A stretch of 64,000 bases of DNA, from NCBI GenBank assembly GCA_032622095.1, contig CP136061.1:231816944-231880943 (forward strand), in the 5' to 3' direction. Position 1 is the stretch's first letter; each line of letters starts with the position of its first letter. The notes beneath the pieces were generated by a model. That model did not search any database. It saw nothing but the letters and a program-made list of their open reading frames with translations, and was not told the DNA's origin. The stretch is from Siphonodentalium dalli (lineage: Eukaryota > Mollusca > Scaphopoda > Gadilida > Siphonodentaliidae). A program made the translations under genes and the position numbers. Shown here piece after piece: positions 30,101-45,100 of this stretch.

Positions 30101-33100
30101 ATATGCAACAGCTCTGTTAGTGCGCAGAAAGTTGGCCAGGACAGAAATGTCTCCTTTGACGATAATTTACATGTATTCATAGAGCTGGGACGGTTATGCG
30201 GTTAACCGGTTAACCACCAACTATGGCCGTGACCGGTCACGGATTTGCCGTGGTCGGTTAACCGTAACATCACTATTATAGTGTATGATCACTGTGATGG
30301 TCAGCTATAACTCGTATTCAGTATTATCATCAGGAAGATAATTGTTTTTGTTATCAACGACTACATCACAGTGGCATCGTGCTAATGGTAGAGACTGTTC
30401 AAAAACCGCTAGACAATTCAACGTTGATATAAAGCATAGAAAATGACGACGATGTACGCAGACAGCATGTTCTAGACAGTTACCGTCCACATGGCACAAC
30501 TTATGACCGTCGACGAATTTGCAAGCCGTGACACTGACATCGTTACTGTGTCCCCGGAGGTAGGCTTGATTAATTAGCATTTAATTAGCATTACTCCAAC
30601 TAAATTTGGGTGTGAACTCATTACACAACTATTGTGTTTTCAAATTGATCCCAAGAAAATATAAATTGAGCCCAATAATTTCCACGAGCAGTCCTGCTTT
30701 CTATGATATACTTTTAAAAGTTGCCACGTTCTCTGGTGTTAATTCGTTTACAATCTTTGTGGCTCAATTTCCGTTAATTAATCTTGGATTATTTCATTTT
30801 AACATGAGGCAATATATATATCAGAGCAGCTAATATTTATATTAAATCATTTTTGAACCATTACATTTAAAATAGTATAGATAATGAGTTTTTCCATTCA
30901 AATATTAATCCACCTCGAATTTATAGAGTTATTGTTCTTGTTGCAGAACGTACATAATACGTTTCGTCGATTACCGCGAAATTCATAAAAAATTTCTTCT
31001 TCGAGGAAGATTCTGACGACGACCTGGAGTTCGATGGTTTCGACGACGATGGACTTGTCGTCTTCTGAACTTTGTTGTTTGAACTTTGTGCTATTTATGT
31101 GCGCTATTAACCGTTCCATACGCATGTTTACAACGTACACAATCATCGCCGTTCTGCATACTGGGCTTACCCACCCATAATAGTACCTATAATATGTGGT
31201 TAACCGGTTAATCGCGTTTTTTTTGCCGTTCATAACCGGTCACGAAAAACCCATAACCGTCCCAGCTCTATGTATTCATAAACAAGATAGAACTTGTCAT
31301 CCAATGAAATTTCTTTTGCCTCAACTAATTGTAAGTTGAAGTTGAGCGACATTTGGATAGTGATTATCACAGAACATCATTGTATATATACAACATGTCG
31401 TTATAATTAATTGTGCTTACCGATTAATATTTGCAAATCTTAGCTAGCCCGAATGTATTACTATTAACATGAGGGCTCATATTTGGATACTTGGAACGAC
31501 GCGAACGTTACATCGACTTCAAGATATTTATTTGAAATTTTGACCCTGTTCTTGCGATTCCATTTTCTTTCCCTCATTGTATCATCGGAACAATCGTTAG
31601 AAACAATGAGATTATGTTTCTTACAACATATAGTATTCTATGGCCTGTGTTCAAATAATGCTGTGTCTCTTGAATAGTCTCGTTCTTTACATGCCTGTCC
31701 AGTATTACTGACAGTGTCCGGTTGCTATGAATCGTGCAACTGGTTTGATTGGGGACTAGGATTATCTGACACAAGATTGGGCACCAAGGATTTTCATTTT
31801 AAGTTCCAGGGCTCAAAATACATTTAATTTTACGAGAATCAAATGCTGATTCATGTTAGTCATAAAGCACTGCAAATTGTAAAGTTTTGTGAGAATCATT
31901 ACGGGAATCAATTTGGTGATTCTCGTCGAATCTTGAAGCCTGAGTTCCCATTGTCGAATGGCGATCTCCATCAATTCATACCGGTACTCTGTCGCTATTT
32001 CGGCGACAATTGTGTCTGTTTCTTTGCAATCACTCAATGTATTTTGCTGAATGGACTTCCCTGTTCCATGACTACACAGATATGCAAGTGCAGTAGCCTG
32101 AACCTTCAGCTATAGTTTGCTTAAATATCCAAGGATACTTCCGTCCGTGGTCAGAACTCTTTGGAGATATTTTGGATGAGAGCCTTTGGCTGGCCTACTT
32201 GTGGCAAGTCACCATACCCGTGTGACCTAGCATCGTTGCAGTGTTGAAAGGATTCATTGGCTAGCCAGTGTCTCAATAAATTTTCAGTCAATCAATGTTT
32301 ATACTTTTGATGATTTTGATGTTTCACATTTCCATGTGTTCACTGTAACAAATAGACAACATCTGAACTGTTATCCTCAGACATTAGTGTTTTCAATACA
32401 TTCAAATTATGAATTAACATGATACAAAATGGTGAGCTTAAAAACATGTATGGCGAGCCATAATTGTTCCATACTAGTACAAGGGTGTCAGTGCCTCAAA
32501 GGCTCAATGACATACGAACTGACTATATCAATATGGCGTGCGTCAATTTTCACTGATACCGATATACTTCTGCGCTTTCAAAGCGTGAATAGTCAAGGTG
32601 AACTACTATGCATTTATATTGTCATGTGCCCCGGCCCGATGCACTGCCAATAGCCTTTCCAACAGAGTCCATCACTTGGCTCTCTACCTTCTATTTCCAC
32701 ATATAGAAAAGATCAAATGTCAAATAGCCTTCACTCACGTATTAAGCACAGTTACAGGCAATGCATTTATATTGCGCAGGGCTGCTGCCACTATAATTTC
32801 CATCCGAGACCAACACATGGCTCTTTTCCTTCTATTGCCTCATATCCAATTGATTATCGGGAAAATAACAGAAAGGACAGCATTTGTATTGTCACACATA
32901 TAAAGTGCAGTTACATGAACAGCGTTTATATTTATATTGCGCACGACCACTGCAGGCCTGCGTATTGGAGGCACACGACGGTTCGGTTCACATGACGGTT
33001 GCGAAATCTAGGTTGCGCCAAGGTTGTGTGAGGTTCTCGCGATACTGATTATAACTGTTTGTGTAACTTATGGGTACCTGAGGACAACCAGACAGCCGAC

Positions 33101-36100
33101 ACATACTAGTATGTTATGGCTTGCGCATATTTTGCATTCCGCAGACCTGCCAGTGCCAATTTCAGAAGAGTCCAAAACATATCTCTTCTCCTTCTATTAC
33201 TAAATATCCATATGATTATCTGGTGAATAGACTACCTAAATGACTAACACAAATGACAGCTTTTGTATCATCACACATATACAGCGCCGTTCCGCAAGAA
33301 GCCTCTATATCGTGTATAACCACTGCCCAGTACCAGTGACTGGCGGGGTGCTACTATCGTTGATTCGGAAAACCAATCTTCATGGGCGCACGCCTCAGCA
33401 CCTGAGCCTTAGGGTTGGGAAGACTCGTCATGTGCCGCTGACAGCGCACCAGCCAACCAGCCTTCAGTTCTTCCCAGATGAAAATGCAGCTCAAGCTCTC
33501 ATTTTCTCTCACAATCCAGAAGACGGATGTAATTGCATCCGTAATATAATCGTTTGTTGTGTTTCTCTCAAATTAAATGTCTTTGTGGGATAGACCTCGA
33601 TACATGCATGTTTCGTTGCACTTTCACATTCCCATACCTTAACTGCGATGGAATGGTTTTTCAATATACCTCCAATAGTTTAATATTGAATCAACGGTTA
33701 CTGTAACCATGCACATTTTGTCAAGAGGGAGAGGGCAACGTTTAATGCTCGTGAATTAGAGAATTACAAGTGCATACGGGTGCGAGTACAATTGCTCCTG
33801 TCATCTGGGAAGGACTGAGACTTCTGACTCTTCCCCACGATCCATGGCCCACTCCATTATGGGAGTGGGTCTTGTCCCCCTGGAATCATTCTCCCTCGGG
33901 ATATGTCCAGGCCTGCTCTACCTTCGGAGGACTTTCCGTTCGCGTATAAAACATTCTCCTCACCGTAAGCAAGGGCACCACGAAAACTGTTCTTGCACAG
34001 GAGAAATCGGTTCTCATCGTCCTCTTCGCCGAGAAGTGACAGTATCTTACCTGCAGTTTAATTTCTAGCAGGTAAGACCACGTGGCCACATAATGAACGG
34101 AATTTACCTTATTAACATTATTTTGCATTAACTAACAAAATGTTTTGTGTATTACGCTTGCTAATAACTAACAGAATGTCTTGTCTTGCTTATAGTCGAC
34201 GAGATTCGACTTTGATGGCCACACACCGTGCGGGTTGCTCAAGAAATAAATGCGGCAATATGCAGTATTGTCATTGTTGGATGAGGGCCCGTTGGTCCAT
34301 GGTTAAACAATTTGAGCAAACGTACCAGTCTTACCTCGGGCAGGACCAGTTCGCCCCCCCTGGTCCTGCATCAGCAGACTTTGGGTGGCAGCGTGCAGTT
34401 CTCGGAGATTCGGGCAACCAATCCTCCAGAACACCCGCACACTCGCCTTTGGAGGCTGTTCTGGGTGGGGAAGTCTCGATGTCTGGTGCCGCTCAATGCG
34501 CTCCAGCCAAAAGGCCTTCTGACGCTTCCCCACGGCGCTGTGGCCCACCCCATTACGAGGGTCGGTCTTGTCCCCCTGGAAACGTCATCCCACGTGATAC
34601 GTCCAGGCCTGCTCCTCTGCCGTCATGGGATCCTAGTGGTATGTCATCGACGTTTATTCCAGCTTGTCTGGACCACCTGCATTCGGGAGATTCGGTGGGG
34701 GGTTTTCTCTGGTCAAATGGATCCTTCTAATTTTATCTTATTTCTGACCTTCTGACATTGGGGTGGGCAAAAGCACCTTAACTTCAACTGCGAGAGCATT
34801 TATACCTCGTTCGAGCCATTCCCCGATTGGGCTTCCCTAAAGTACCTTATCTCAACCTGATGCAGGGTGTTCTGTTGCTGTGGTCGATACTGACATGCTT
34901 CCTATACTTCTCATGGCGTCTGATGGCTTTGACGACGATGGGCAAGATTCACGGGATTCTGTCGTTCCTAAGGAACTCGCTTTGCGTATGGAAACGACAT
35001 GGGTCGATCTCTTGTACAAAACTTCATCACAGGATATGTGTCATCTGACTTTCACAAACTTGCACAACTGTACCAGTCTTTACCTCGGGATAAACCAGTA
35101 CGAGCCCCATGGTCCTGCACCAGCAGTCCGTGGCAGGCGGGGTGCCGTTCTCGGAGATTCGGGCAACCAATCCTCCAGGACAATCGCACCCGAGCGTTTG
35201 GAGGCTGTTCTGTGTGGGGACGACTCGATGTCGCATACTGTCCATAGCGCTTTCTATTTTGGAAGATATCTACAGAAATCACACTCATCACATGAAAACG
35301 AGAAGAAGATGCAGTGAAGTCAGCAGCAGAAGAAGAAGTCTCTACTTGCTCGGTTTCTAGCTGGCGCGTATGGTGTGGCACTGCCTGGGACGTTTCTTCC
35401 TAAAACCAGGGGGGGGGGGGGGGCAGGTACAAGCTTGAGCAATACTGGAATCTGAATTTATGAGCTCTTTCACATAACATATCAAAGCTGATTCATGACT
35501 AAATCACATTTACATGACATCTGTTTTGGAAGAGTACATTCCCGTCAAACTGGAATATTAAATTTATTGCTCGTTGCCTCCTCCTGGGCTTGCATTCTAA
35601 TCCATATAGTTCAGTTGAAGGGCTTCTCCTTGGCGGAAAAATATAATTTTTAAAATTAAAATTAGTTTTTCCTCAAGGGAAGTCCGAAACTGAACTATCA
35701 TAGATCCCTCCCATGGCGGTGCCATTCCCAACCCCGCGACTCGCAAATCTTATTATTAAAAGTCGGAAATAAAACTGGCTAGATGAATTGTTAAGAGCGC
35801 GGGATTTGCACGGGACGCATTCATGCGTGAGCTAATCCGATCGCTGATTGACCGGAGTAGGTAATAAACGGACAATAAATTTTAACCCTCCTGATAACAC
35901 AAGGCCGAGGATAATAATCCATATAGTTCAGTTTCGGGCTTCCCTTGAGGAAAAACTAATTTTAATTTTAAAAATTATATTTCCGCTGTTTACATACATT
36001 ATATCTTTCCAATGATCAGCTTAGAAGAAAATTAACCCACCCCATTCCATAGTCATACAGTATATATGCTATCCAATGTAATGAATCTAATATTTTCAAT

Positions 36101-39100
36101 CTGACCAATCTCATATCCTACCTCTAGCTATCTGAAAATTCTGCATTAAAACATTTTATATCCAATCATTATCAATCATTTTATATCCAGGTCTATATAT
36201 CCCTCACTTGTATAGTTGTTCAGTTATTGATTGGTTTTTGAATGGGAAATATTAACTCTTTTCTCCCATCTGAATTATCCCATGAATTTTAAATATGCAG
36301 CTAACACAAAACATAATAAAAAAAAATAACAATAATAAAAAAAAACATAATATGTTATGTCTCACATTCCAATGTAATAAGCAAATAAATGGAGTTGCTA
36401 TGATGTTTATCTACTTAATGTCTTAACTAATTTGTCTTTAACTGCTATGGTGGATTGAGCTTAATTAGTTTTATCACTCTATAAGACATATCTGTGTTGG
36501 AGTTACCTAATAGGTTGAAATCGAATGCCACATCCATGTTCCTTTTGTGTTTATGTGAGCAAGGTGCCCAATAAGTCTGATTCCACTTGTGACCTTAATA
36601 GTAAGGTGTGAATTGTTGAAACTTTTGCACTCATGAAAAGGTTGGCGTAAGGATTTATTAAAATAGCTAATCGGTATCGCCAAGGTATGGGTTAAACATC
36701 TGCCGATCATGATCGGCCTCTCGTTGATTCAAATCTCGATTTTAGTAACTTTAACCCTTTCATGATGGGAGCTGTGCTGGCGCAACATTAAAGGCCCTGT
36801 GCCAATGCATTCTCTTATATATGCGAGTCTCTGATAAGGAGACTCGCATATATAAGAGAATGCAGTGGCACAGGCTTTTCGCAAAATTTCTAGAATTTTC
36901 AGTCATGGTAGGGTTAATTGTGGATTTTTATAATTCTTGACCTGTCATAATATTTTTAGTTGTCAGATGGAATTATATTGATTCTCTTTGCTTTTGTATC
37001 TTTTCTGAGAACCTGGCCTCACGTAAATATTAGGGGTGCCACGATTAATCGTATAATCGATGAACCATTGATAATGCTGATAATCGATTACCATTTCCGT
37101 CGTCGATTAATCGGCGTTATTTATTTCGGATGTCGGAAAGTGCCGGGTATTATTGAATACCATGTTTATTTTACACAGTTTAATCTACAACTGAAGGGTT
37201 AACAACCTTTGATCGTGCATCAAAGAGATTCCGACAACATGAGTACTACTGATATATGTTGCAAACAGTGGGCAGTTCATTTGATGATACGACATGGTTA
37301 CTCTTTGGGTCGTTGTATATTCTACAAATTGGCGGCACTGCGGCTTTGAACTTGTGGCAACATTGTTGTATATTTCTACAAGAAAGACGGCACAATGTCT
37401 TTGAAATGTGCTGACTGTCAGCGTGTTCAATGAACTGAATGCACTCGCCCTTGAATCTGATTGGACCAATGGGGAAATGATTGACATTCTCTCGAAACCA
37501 GGGAACCTACAGCATTTTAATGAGCAATGTTCTCCGCTATGTCATTTGCGAGTATACTTAGTTTGCATGAGTATACTTAGATGTTACTAGTACAGCCTAT
37601 CACTTATCGTGTGGTGACTGCTGAATGAAACTCACTATTATCAATTACTTAACTTGTTCTGAGTCCTGAAATTTCCGGGTGGGGGCCCACCTTTGTGATT
37701 GTTATTCACACTCTGGAAGTTTGCTGAAACTTATAGTTTCCGTAACATTAGATTCCTTTTTAGCTCACCAGAGACGAAGTCATCACTTCTCGTCCGTCGT
37801 CCATCTGTCCGTCAACAATTCTTTGATCATCTTCTTCTCAAGATCCATAGGATCGAATGGGTTCATATTTGGTGTGGATGTTCCCTAAATGACTCACATT
37901 CAGATTTGTTCAAATGAAGTCACCAGGTCAAATAGTTGCGAAGCTAGGACCATAACTCTTTCCCACCATATTAATTCTTAAAATGACTTCTTCTCAAATT
38001 CCATTGGGCCGAATGGGTTCATATTTGGTATGAATGGTCCTTGGGTGACTGGGGTTCAGATTTGTTCAAATGAGGTCATTGGGTCAAATATGGGCGGAGC
38101 CAGGGACATAACTGAAAAAAAAGAAAAAAATTCAGATTGAATCCATTGCTCAATTAAAAAAAAAATTCAGATTGAACTCCTTTACTCAATTTAAAACCAA
38201 AAAAAAACAAACAAAATTAATTAATTAAAATTAAATGTTTTGTTTTATTTATTTCATTAATATATTTTTTTTAAAGTTAATTATTAAAGACACAAATATA
38301 TAAAGAAGCCCATCACCCTTGCCCATTGGTGATTCTAGCATACCTGTTAGCAAACACCTGTTTTAAATTGATTTCACAGTCACAATACAATACACCCTGT
38401 GCATATGCTAGAATGCTATCTCTTACAATGAAAGTCAGTAAGGCCAGTCTGCTCTGTTGATAATTATCCATATGTCAATTCTGACAGTGCAGTATCAATA
38501 AGCACACAGCTCTCTCTAGCCAGACTGGAGAGGTTTTGTTTTGGTAATTAATTTTGAAATTGAATGTCAAATATATTGCCAGGAGCCTTCAGTCTCTACT
38601 CATATGAACTATTACTGGTTACGGGTAAAGGAATTTGTTCAAATGGTGGGTCTGTCGAAATAGATCATTTATACAGTTTTAACACTTCCTTTCAGTGAAT
38701 TAATTTCTACCCTATGAATGGTTCTGTAGTTCTGTGTGTACCACCACCTTTTGTTGATTGAGACTGTTTCTAATGGAGACAGCTTTATAAGTTTAAGAAT
38801 CAGCCACTCACTCCAAAAACTTTAACCCCCCTCCATAAGACAAACTATTTGAGTTGTTGAGTTCAAGTTTGGTACTGATAATAATTTTAAGCTCACTTGA
38901 GGCTAAGTCTCCGGTGGAGCTACCAGGTATAGTCATCACTCCTCGTCCATCAAAAATTGTTTAAACATCTCCAGACACATAATACCGAATGGGTTCAAAT
39001 TTGGTGTGTGGTGTTCCCTAGGTGACTCATATTCAGATTTGTTAAAATGAGATCACCAAGTCAAATAGTTGCGAAACCAGGGGCCATAACTCTTTCCCTC

Positions 39101-42100
39101 CATAGTAATTCTTAAAACAACTTCTTCTCAAGAACCATTGGGCCTATTAAGCTTATATTTGGTATGGAGGGTCCCTGGTTTACTGGGGTTCAGATTTATT
39201 AAAATTGGGTCACTGGGGCAAACATGGGCAAAGCCAGTGTCAATATCTTTAAAAACAAAATAAAGATATAATTTTTTAGATTTCACTCCTTTCTCAAATT
39301 TTTTTTTTTATTTTACTCCTTGCTCAATTTTTCATTAAAAAAAATCAAAATTAAAATTTAGTAAAATTTATTACGTTATAACAACTTACTGACTATTGTA
39401 GTCTTCAGAGTCCCAGTCTTCTCTGTCTTTACAGCCTGGTGAGCGACCCACAGTCATTGACTGTCATGCATTCCTACTTTTATATTGTTTGTATGTTTGG
39501 CTATTCATAACACTGAAATTAATGGCTACATTCGTTCTAATGAACTCACAATTATTATAACCATGACATCGCCGAGAAATGTGCTGGTATTGAATACATT
39601 GTGCTCGTTTGTCATTACCAGTGGTTTATGTTGCACATTATTAACGTAAAAATTACATCAGCCAAGTTTTTTAACCAACACCCAGCCAATAGGCCATATT
39701 ACGGAATAATTCCACTGTTATTAATATTAGGTATGATTAATCGATAATAATCGATTATTGACGACCGATTATCAAAATCAATAAACGTGGCACCCCTAGT
39801 AAATATCATCTTTTTGAAAATAATGTTCTCATTTGCTGGGCTTTGGTGATGAATATACAATTTTATATTTTGTTACAGCTGGTCTTCCATATGTTGCTGC
39901 TGGAAAGCTTTGATATGAACCTACTTGAAACAGCTAGTATTGCACTGTTCTGTCTCATCTGCTGCCATCAGGTATTAGAAAAATAGATGTCATGGAAACA
40001 TTTATGGAAGAATAGTCTCGGTTTCATAATGTAATTACACAGTTTAAAGGCATCATGCCTAATCACAAACTAGTAAATCAGTTTGCGATTCGCATGGTCT
40101 ATTTAAACAGTGTAATTATATTAGAAAATTAAGATTATTACTTATAATTACCAGGCTTCTCATTGGTATCAGTACCAGTACCTGAACCATCGGTACTTGG
40201 ACAATATTCACGGTACTGAGTGTTGAGTACCGCGGTACACAGTACTCGGTGGTAATTGAATTAGTAGTCTATATACGTTTTTAAAAGCGAAGGATAACTT
40301 CATTTATATGTTATTTGCAACATTTACAAAAAACAAATTTGAACCACACTGTTACCACAGTTTGTTATTGCTAAATAAATGGTGCTTGTATACATATGGT
40401 GACAATATTCGAATAGCAGCAAACCGATTTGCAACTTGCCCCAACCAAAACGAAAGGCAATACGATCTATTGGTAGTCGCAAAGAGTACTTATTTTGTCG
40501 CGAAGTTGGATAATTTAAATTACACACATAGTCTGCATATATCATTAGATGCCGCGTTAGCCTCAACCAAAAGTGACAAATTAGCGATGCTTCTATGAGT
40601 ATAGAAACATACACATACTTTAACCTGAACATAGAAGACAATTACAAATGACCAATCGCTGACTGAGCAACAAGTCATGATACACATGGCCCCGACTGAC
40701 ATCACATGCAGTAACTGCGTCTGAATCAATGTTGAATCAATGATGTATTTTTCTATACTGCAATCGAAGTTCAAGACATCATGAAATGATCAATCTGCAA
40801 CTGGCATTCAAAATTATGCACTTGTCCTCAAGGCTCGATTGGAATGATTGTTTTTTTCTTTTTTTTCTTTTATGTTGAAATAATTTAAATGATTGGTCAA
40901 TACAGACAGCTTCAGCATTTTATAATTGTATTTTATTTATTTAAATCGATCCCACAGTCACAATTTTTATAGTCGGTGAACCTGTGTTCTTTAGTATAAA
41001 TTTTTCATCATTAATTATATTCTATCGCTGAGGAAGCTTTTTCAACCGCTTTGTAAAAATACCAAAGCAGAACAGCTTACCGACCGCCAACATTCTTGAA
41101 TCTTCACTACATATCATATTCATACATAGGAATGACATTGCTTGTTACCAACTTGGATATAACATTAATTACATTTATGGCGACTACGTCATCTACGCCC
41201 ATTCGATCACAATGTTTTAGTCACCTTAATTCAAATCACGCAGATTGTACGCATGTATCATCGACTCATCGGCTTTACAATGTACCTCTTCAAAACAAAG
41301 CGATCAATAAAATAATCAATTAATGGCAATATCGTAGAACAGCCCCTGGATTCAACGGCAGTGTTGTTCTCTAACTGCTTCATGTAAACACTGCCTCGGT
41401 GTGTCGGAAGGCAATGGCAGCGGATATGAAGGGGAATGGGAAACCAAAACCACGGAATGGAATTTCCCCACGAGTGACTGAACCAGCCGAAACGAAATTT
41501 AAACCAAAAGACGGAATATGTTTCAATAAAATTTTAATAAATGCATTTGGGGAACACTCTTCTTTGTTGTTGCTCCACGGCGGGTTTTTTGGATCATAGC
41601 CAACTCTGATCTGCAAAAAATAATAAACATTAATTAAAGTAACACTCATGTTCAAGGCAAAACAAACATAACTAGTTTTTGCACTGTTGCATCCCAGACA
41701 AATTTATTATATATCATAAGGGAGTATTTGTCCTGATTAATAGTCCCTAAAGTTGAATTATTTGTCTTACTTACAACCCCCGAAACCCCTGTTTCGTTCT
41801 CTATCCCCAACGGAGACCCTTGCCTTGAAAGCAATTAATGATTGTTTTTAAACATCGTCTTCTCTATATATATTCGTATTATAGTCCCTATTTATAATTA
41901 CTTTGACTTAAAACGACTTCTACATATTTCACTTTTATGTGTACAGTTAGCACGTTTATAGGGACTATAATACGAATATATATAGAGAAGACGATGTTTA
42001 TAAACAATCATTAATTGCTTTCAAGGCAAGGGTCTCCGTTGGGGATAGAGAACGAAACAGGGGTTTAGGTATATTTCGGGGGTTATACGTAAGACAAAGA

Positions 42101-45100
42101 AGTCAACTTTAGGGAGTATTCTTCATGATTAATAGTCCCTAAAGTGGACTTCTTTGTCTTACGTATAACCCCCGAAATATACCTAAACCCCTGTTTCGTT
42201 CTCTATCCCCAACGGAGACCCTTGCCTTGAAAGCAATTAATGATTGTTTTTAAACATCGTCTTCTCTATATATATTCGTATTATAGTCCCTATTTATAAT
42301 TACTTTGACTTAAAACGACTTCTACATATTTCACTTTTATGTGTACAGTTAGCACGTTAATATGGACTATAATACGAATATATATAGAGAAGACGATGTT
42401 TAAAAACAATCATTAATTGCTTTCAAGGCAAGGGTCTCCGTTGGGGATAGAGAACGAAACAGGGGTTTAGGTATATTTCGGGGGTTATACGTAAGACAAT
42501 GAAGTCCACATTAGGGACTATTCTTCATGATTAATAGTCCCTAATATTAACTAAATAACGGGTATGCTAGGAGAATGATAATTCGTCAAAGGAGCACAAT
42601 ACGCCTTTTTGACAGCCATCATGGATGTTAATGTGCTCCTTTGACGAATTATCACCCTCCTAGCATACCCGTTATTTAGTAAATATTAACTAAATAACGG
42701 GTATTCTAGGAGAATGATAATTCGTCAAAGTAGCACATTTAGCCTTTTTGACAGCCATCATGGATGTTAATGTGCTCATCTCAGACATTATCACCCTCAT
42801 AGCATACCCGTTATTTAGTAAATATTAACTAAATAACGGGTATGCTAGGAGAATGATAATTCGTCAAAGGAGCCCATTTAGCCTTTTTGACAGCCATCAT
42901 GGATGTTAATGTGCTCATCTCAGACATTATCACCCTCCTAGCATACCCGTTATTTAGTAAATATTAACTAAATAACGGGTATGCTAGGAGAATGACAATT
43001 CGTCAAAGGAGCACAATAAGCCTTTTTGACAGCCATCATGGATGTTAATGTGCTCATCTCAGACATTATCACCCTCCTAGCATACCCGTTATTTAGTTAA
43101 TATTAACTAAATAACGGGTATGCTAGGAGAGTGATAATTCGTCAAAGGAGCACATTTAGCCTTTTTGACAGCCATCATGGATGTTAATGTGCTCATCTCA
43201 GTCAAAGGAGCACAATAAGCCTTTTTGACAGCCATCATGGATGTTAATGTGCTCATCTCAAACATTATCACCCTCCTAGCATACCCGTTATTTAGTTAAT
43301 ATTAACTAAATAACGGGTATGCTAGGAGAATGATAATTCGTCAAAGGAGCACAATAAGCCTTTTTGACAGCCATCATGGATGTTAATGTGCTCATCTCAG
43401 ACATTATCACCCTCATAGCATACCCGTTATTTAGTTAATATTAACTAAATAACGGGTATGCTAGGAGAGTGATAATTCGTCAAAGGAGCACAATAAGCCT
43501 TTTTGACAGCCATCATGGATGTTAATGTGCTCATCTCAGGCATGATCACCCTCATAGCATACCCGTTATTTAGTAAATATTAACTAAATAACGGGTATGC
43601 TAGGAGAATGATAATTCGTCAAAGGAGCACATTTAGCCTTTTTAGCTCACCTGAGACGAAGTCTCCGGTGGAGCTATAGTCATCACTCCTCGTCCGTCGT
43701 CCGTCTGTCTGTCCGTCTGTCTGTCCGTCCGTAAACTTTTTTTAAAAACATCTTCTCCTCTGAAACCATCATACCAAATTGGTTCATATTTGGTGTGGAT
43801 GTTCCCTAGGTGACTCTCATTCAGATTTGTTCAAATGAGGTCACTGGGTCAAATAGTTGCGAAACCAGGGCCTTAATTCTATTCCTCCACAGTAATTCTT
43901 ACAACAACTTCTTGTCCATAACCATTGTGCCGATTTAGCTAATATTTGGTATGGAGGGTCCTTGGTTGACTGGTGTTCAGATTTGTTCAAATGAGGTCAC
44001 CCGGTCAATTAGTTGAGAAACCAGGGCCATAACTCATAGTAATTCTTACAATGACTTCTTCCACAAAAATATTGGGCCGAATTAGCTTATATTTGGTACT
44101 GAGGGACCTTGGGTGACTGGGAATCAGATTTGTTCAAATTGGGTCACTGGGTCAATTAGGGGCAGAGCCAGGGACATAACTCTAAAAACCAAAAAATTAC
44201 ATTTTTGCATTTTGATCATATTTGGGGTGGATGTTCCCTAGGTGACTGTCATTAATATTTGTTCAAATGAGGTCACTGTGTCAAACAGTTGCGAAACCAG
44301 GGCCATAACTATATTCCTCCTTGGTAATTCTTATAACGACTTCTTGTCAATAACCATTAAGCCGATTTAGTTTATATTTGGTATGTGGGGTCATTGAATG
44401 ACTGGGGTTCAGATTTGTTCAAATGGGGTCACTGGGTCCAAATAGTGGTGGAGCCAGGGCCATAATTCCCCAAAAAATAATAAAAAATTCAGGAACTCCT
44501 TGATCAATTTAACATACAAACAAAAAATATCACCCCCCCCCCCCCACATGACCCAGAACCCCACCCCCAACCAACAACATTCCACCCTATCTCATATCCT
44601 AACTCACAGGTAAATAAAGTATATTTATTTAAATTCCCATTACAAGGCAACTCTCCTATGAACTGATAGACATGGCAAGGCAGATAGAGAGATAAAGATT
44701 CTGCAGCCTTAGACAGAGTCCCCAGGGAGTGTATTCATGTCATCCATAATTTAAATGAGATTAATGGTGTTATCAATGAAGCACCCTTGTATATATTATC
44801 ACTCAGTGGTCATTAAAATCAGATTAATTTCATTTTCTCAAAGAGTACCTGGCAGAGCCAGAATGAGGTTCCCAGAGGGTGAATTTAGTGACGCTATCCT
44901 ACACAGCAGGCTAGCATAACCAAATACACCCTCTGAGAACCTTATTCCGCTTAGGCCTCATCTTCTGGGAAGTATCTAGAGTCTCAAGATCTCATTCTGC
45001 TTAGGCCTCATCTTCTGGGAAGTATCTATAGTATCAAATTTACATTGTTGTTAGTTAAATTTCCCTTCTAGGAAGTTTCTGTATCCCTTAATTTGCAGAA

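Larger units (their letters stand above)
26990..36290 (+). repeat. Diverged array of a roughly 200-bp unit, split by two elements
   Basis: Surviving pieces at about 26990-28083, 29272-29434 and 35992-36290 share TATCCGATT..ATTACTCGAAT, ATGATGACACA and CACCTGTATAG.TTTTGGTAT. The first unit opens with CCGTCCGTCCGT. A hAT (28084-29263) and DIRS-like element 2 (about 29435-35991) are inserted between them. Confidence 0.6.

Noticed and set aside
31790-32300. Possible further hAT insertion starting CAGGGCTCAAAATACA within DIRS-like element 2
   Set aside because: No matching inverted end or 8-bp duplication could be found.
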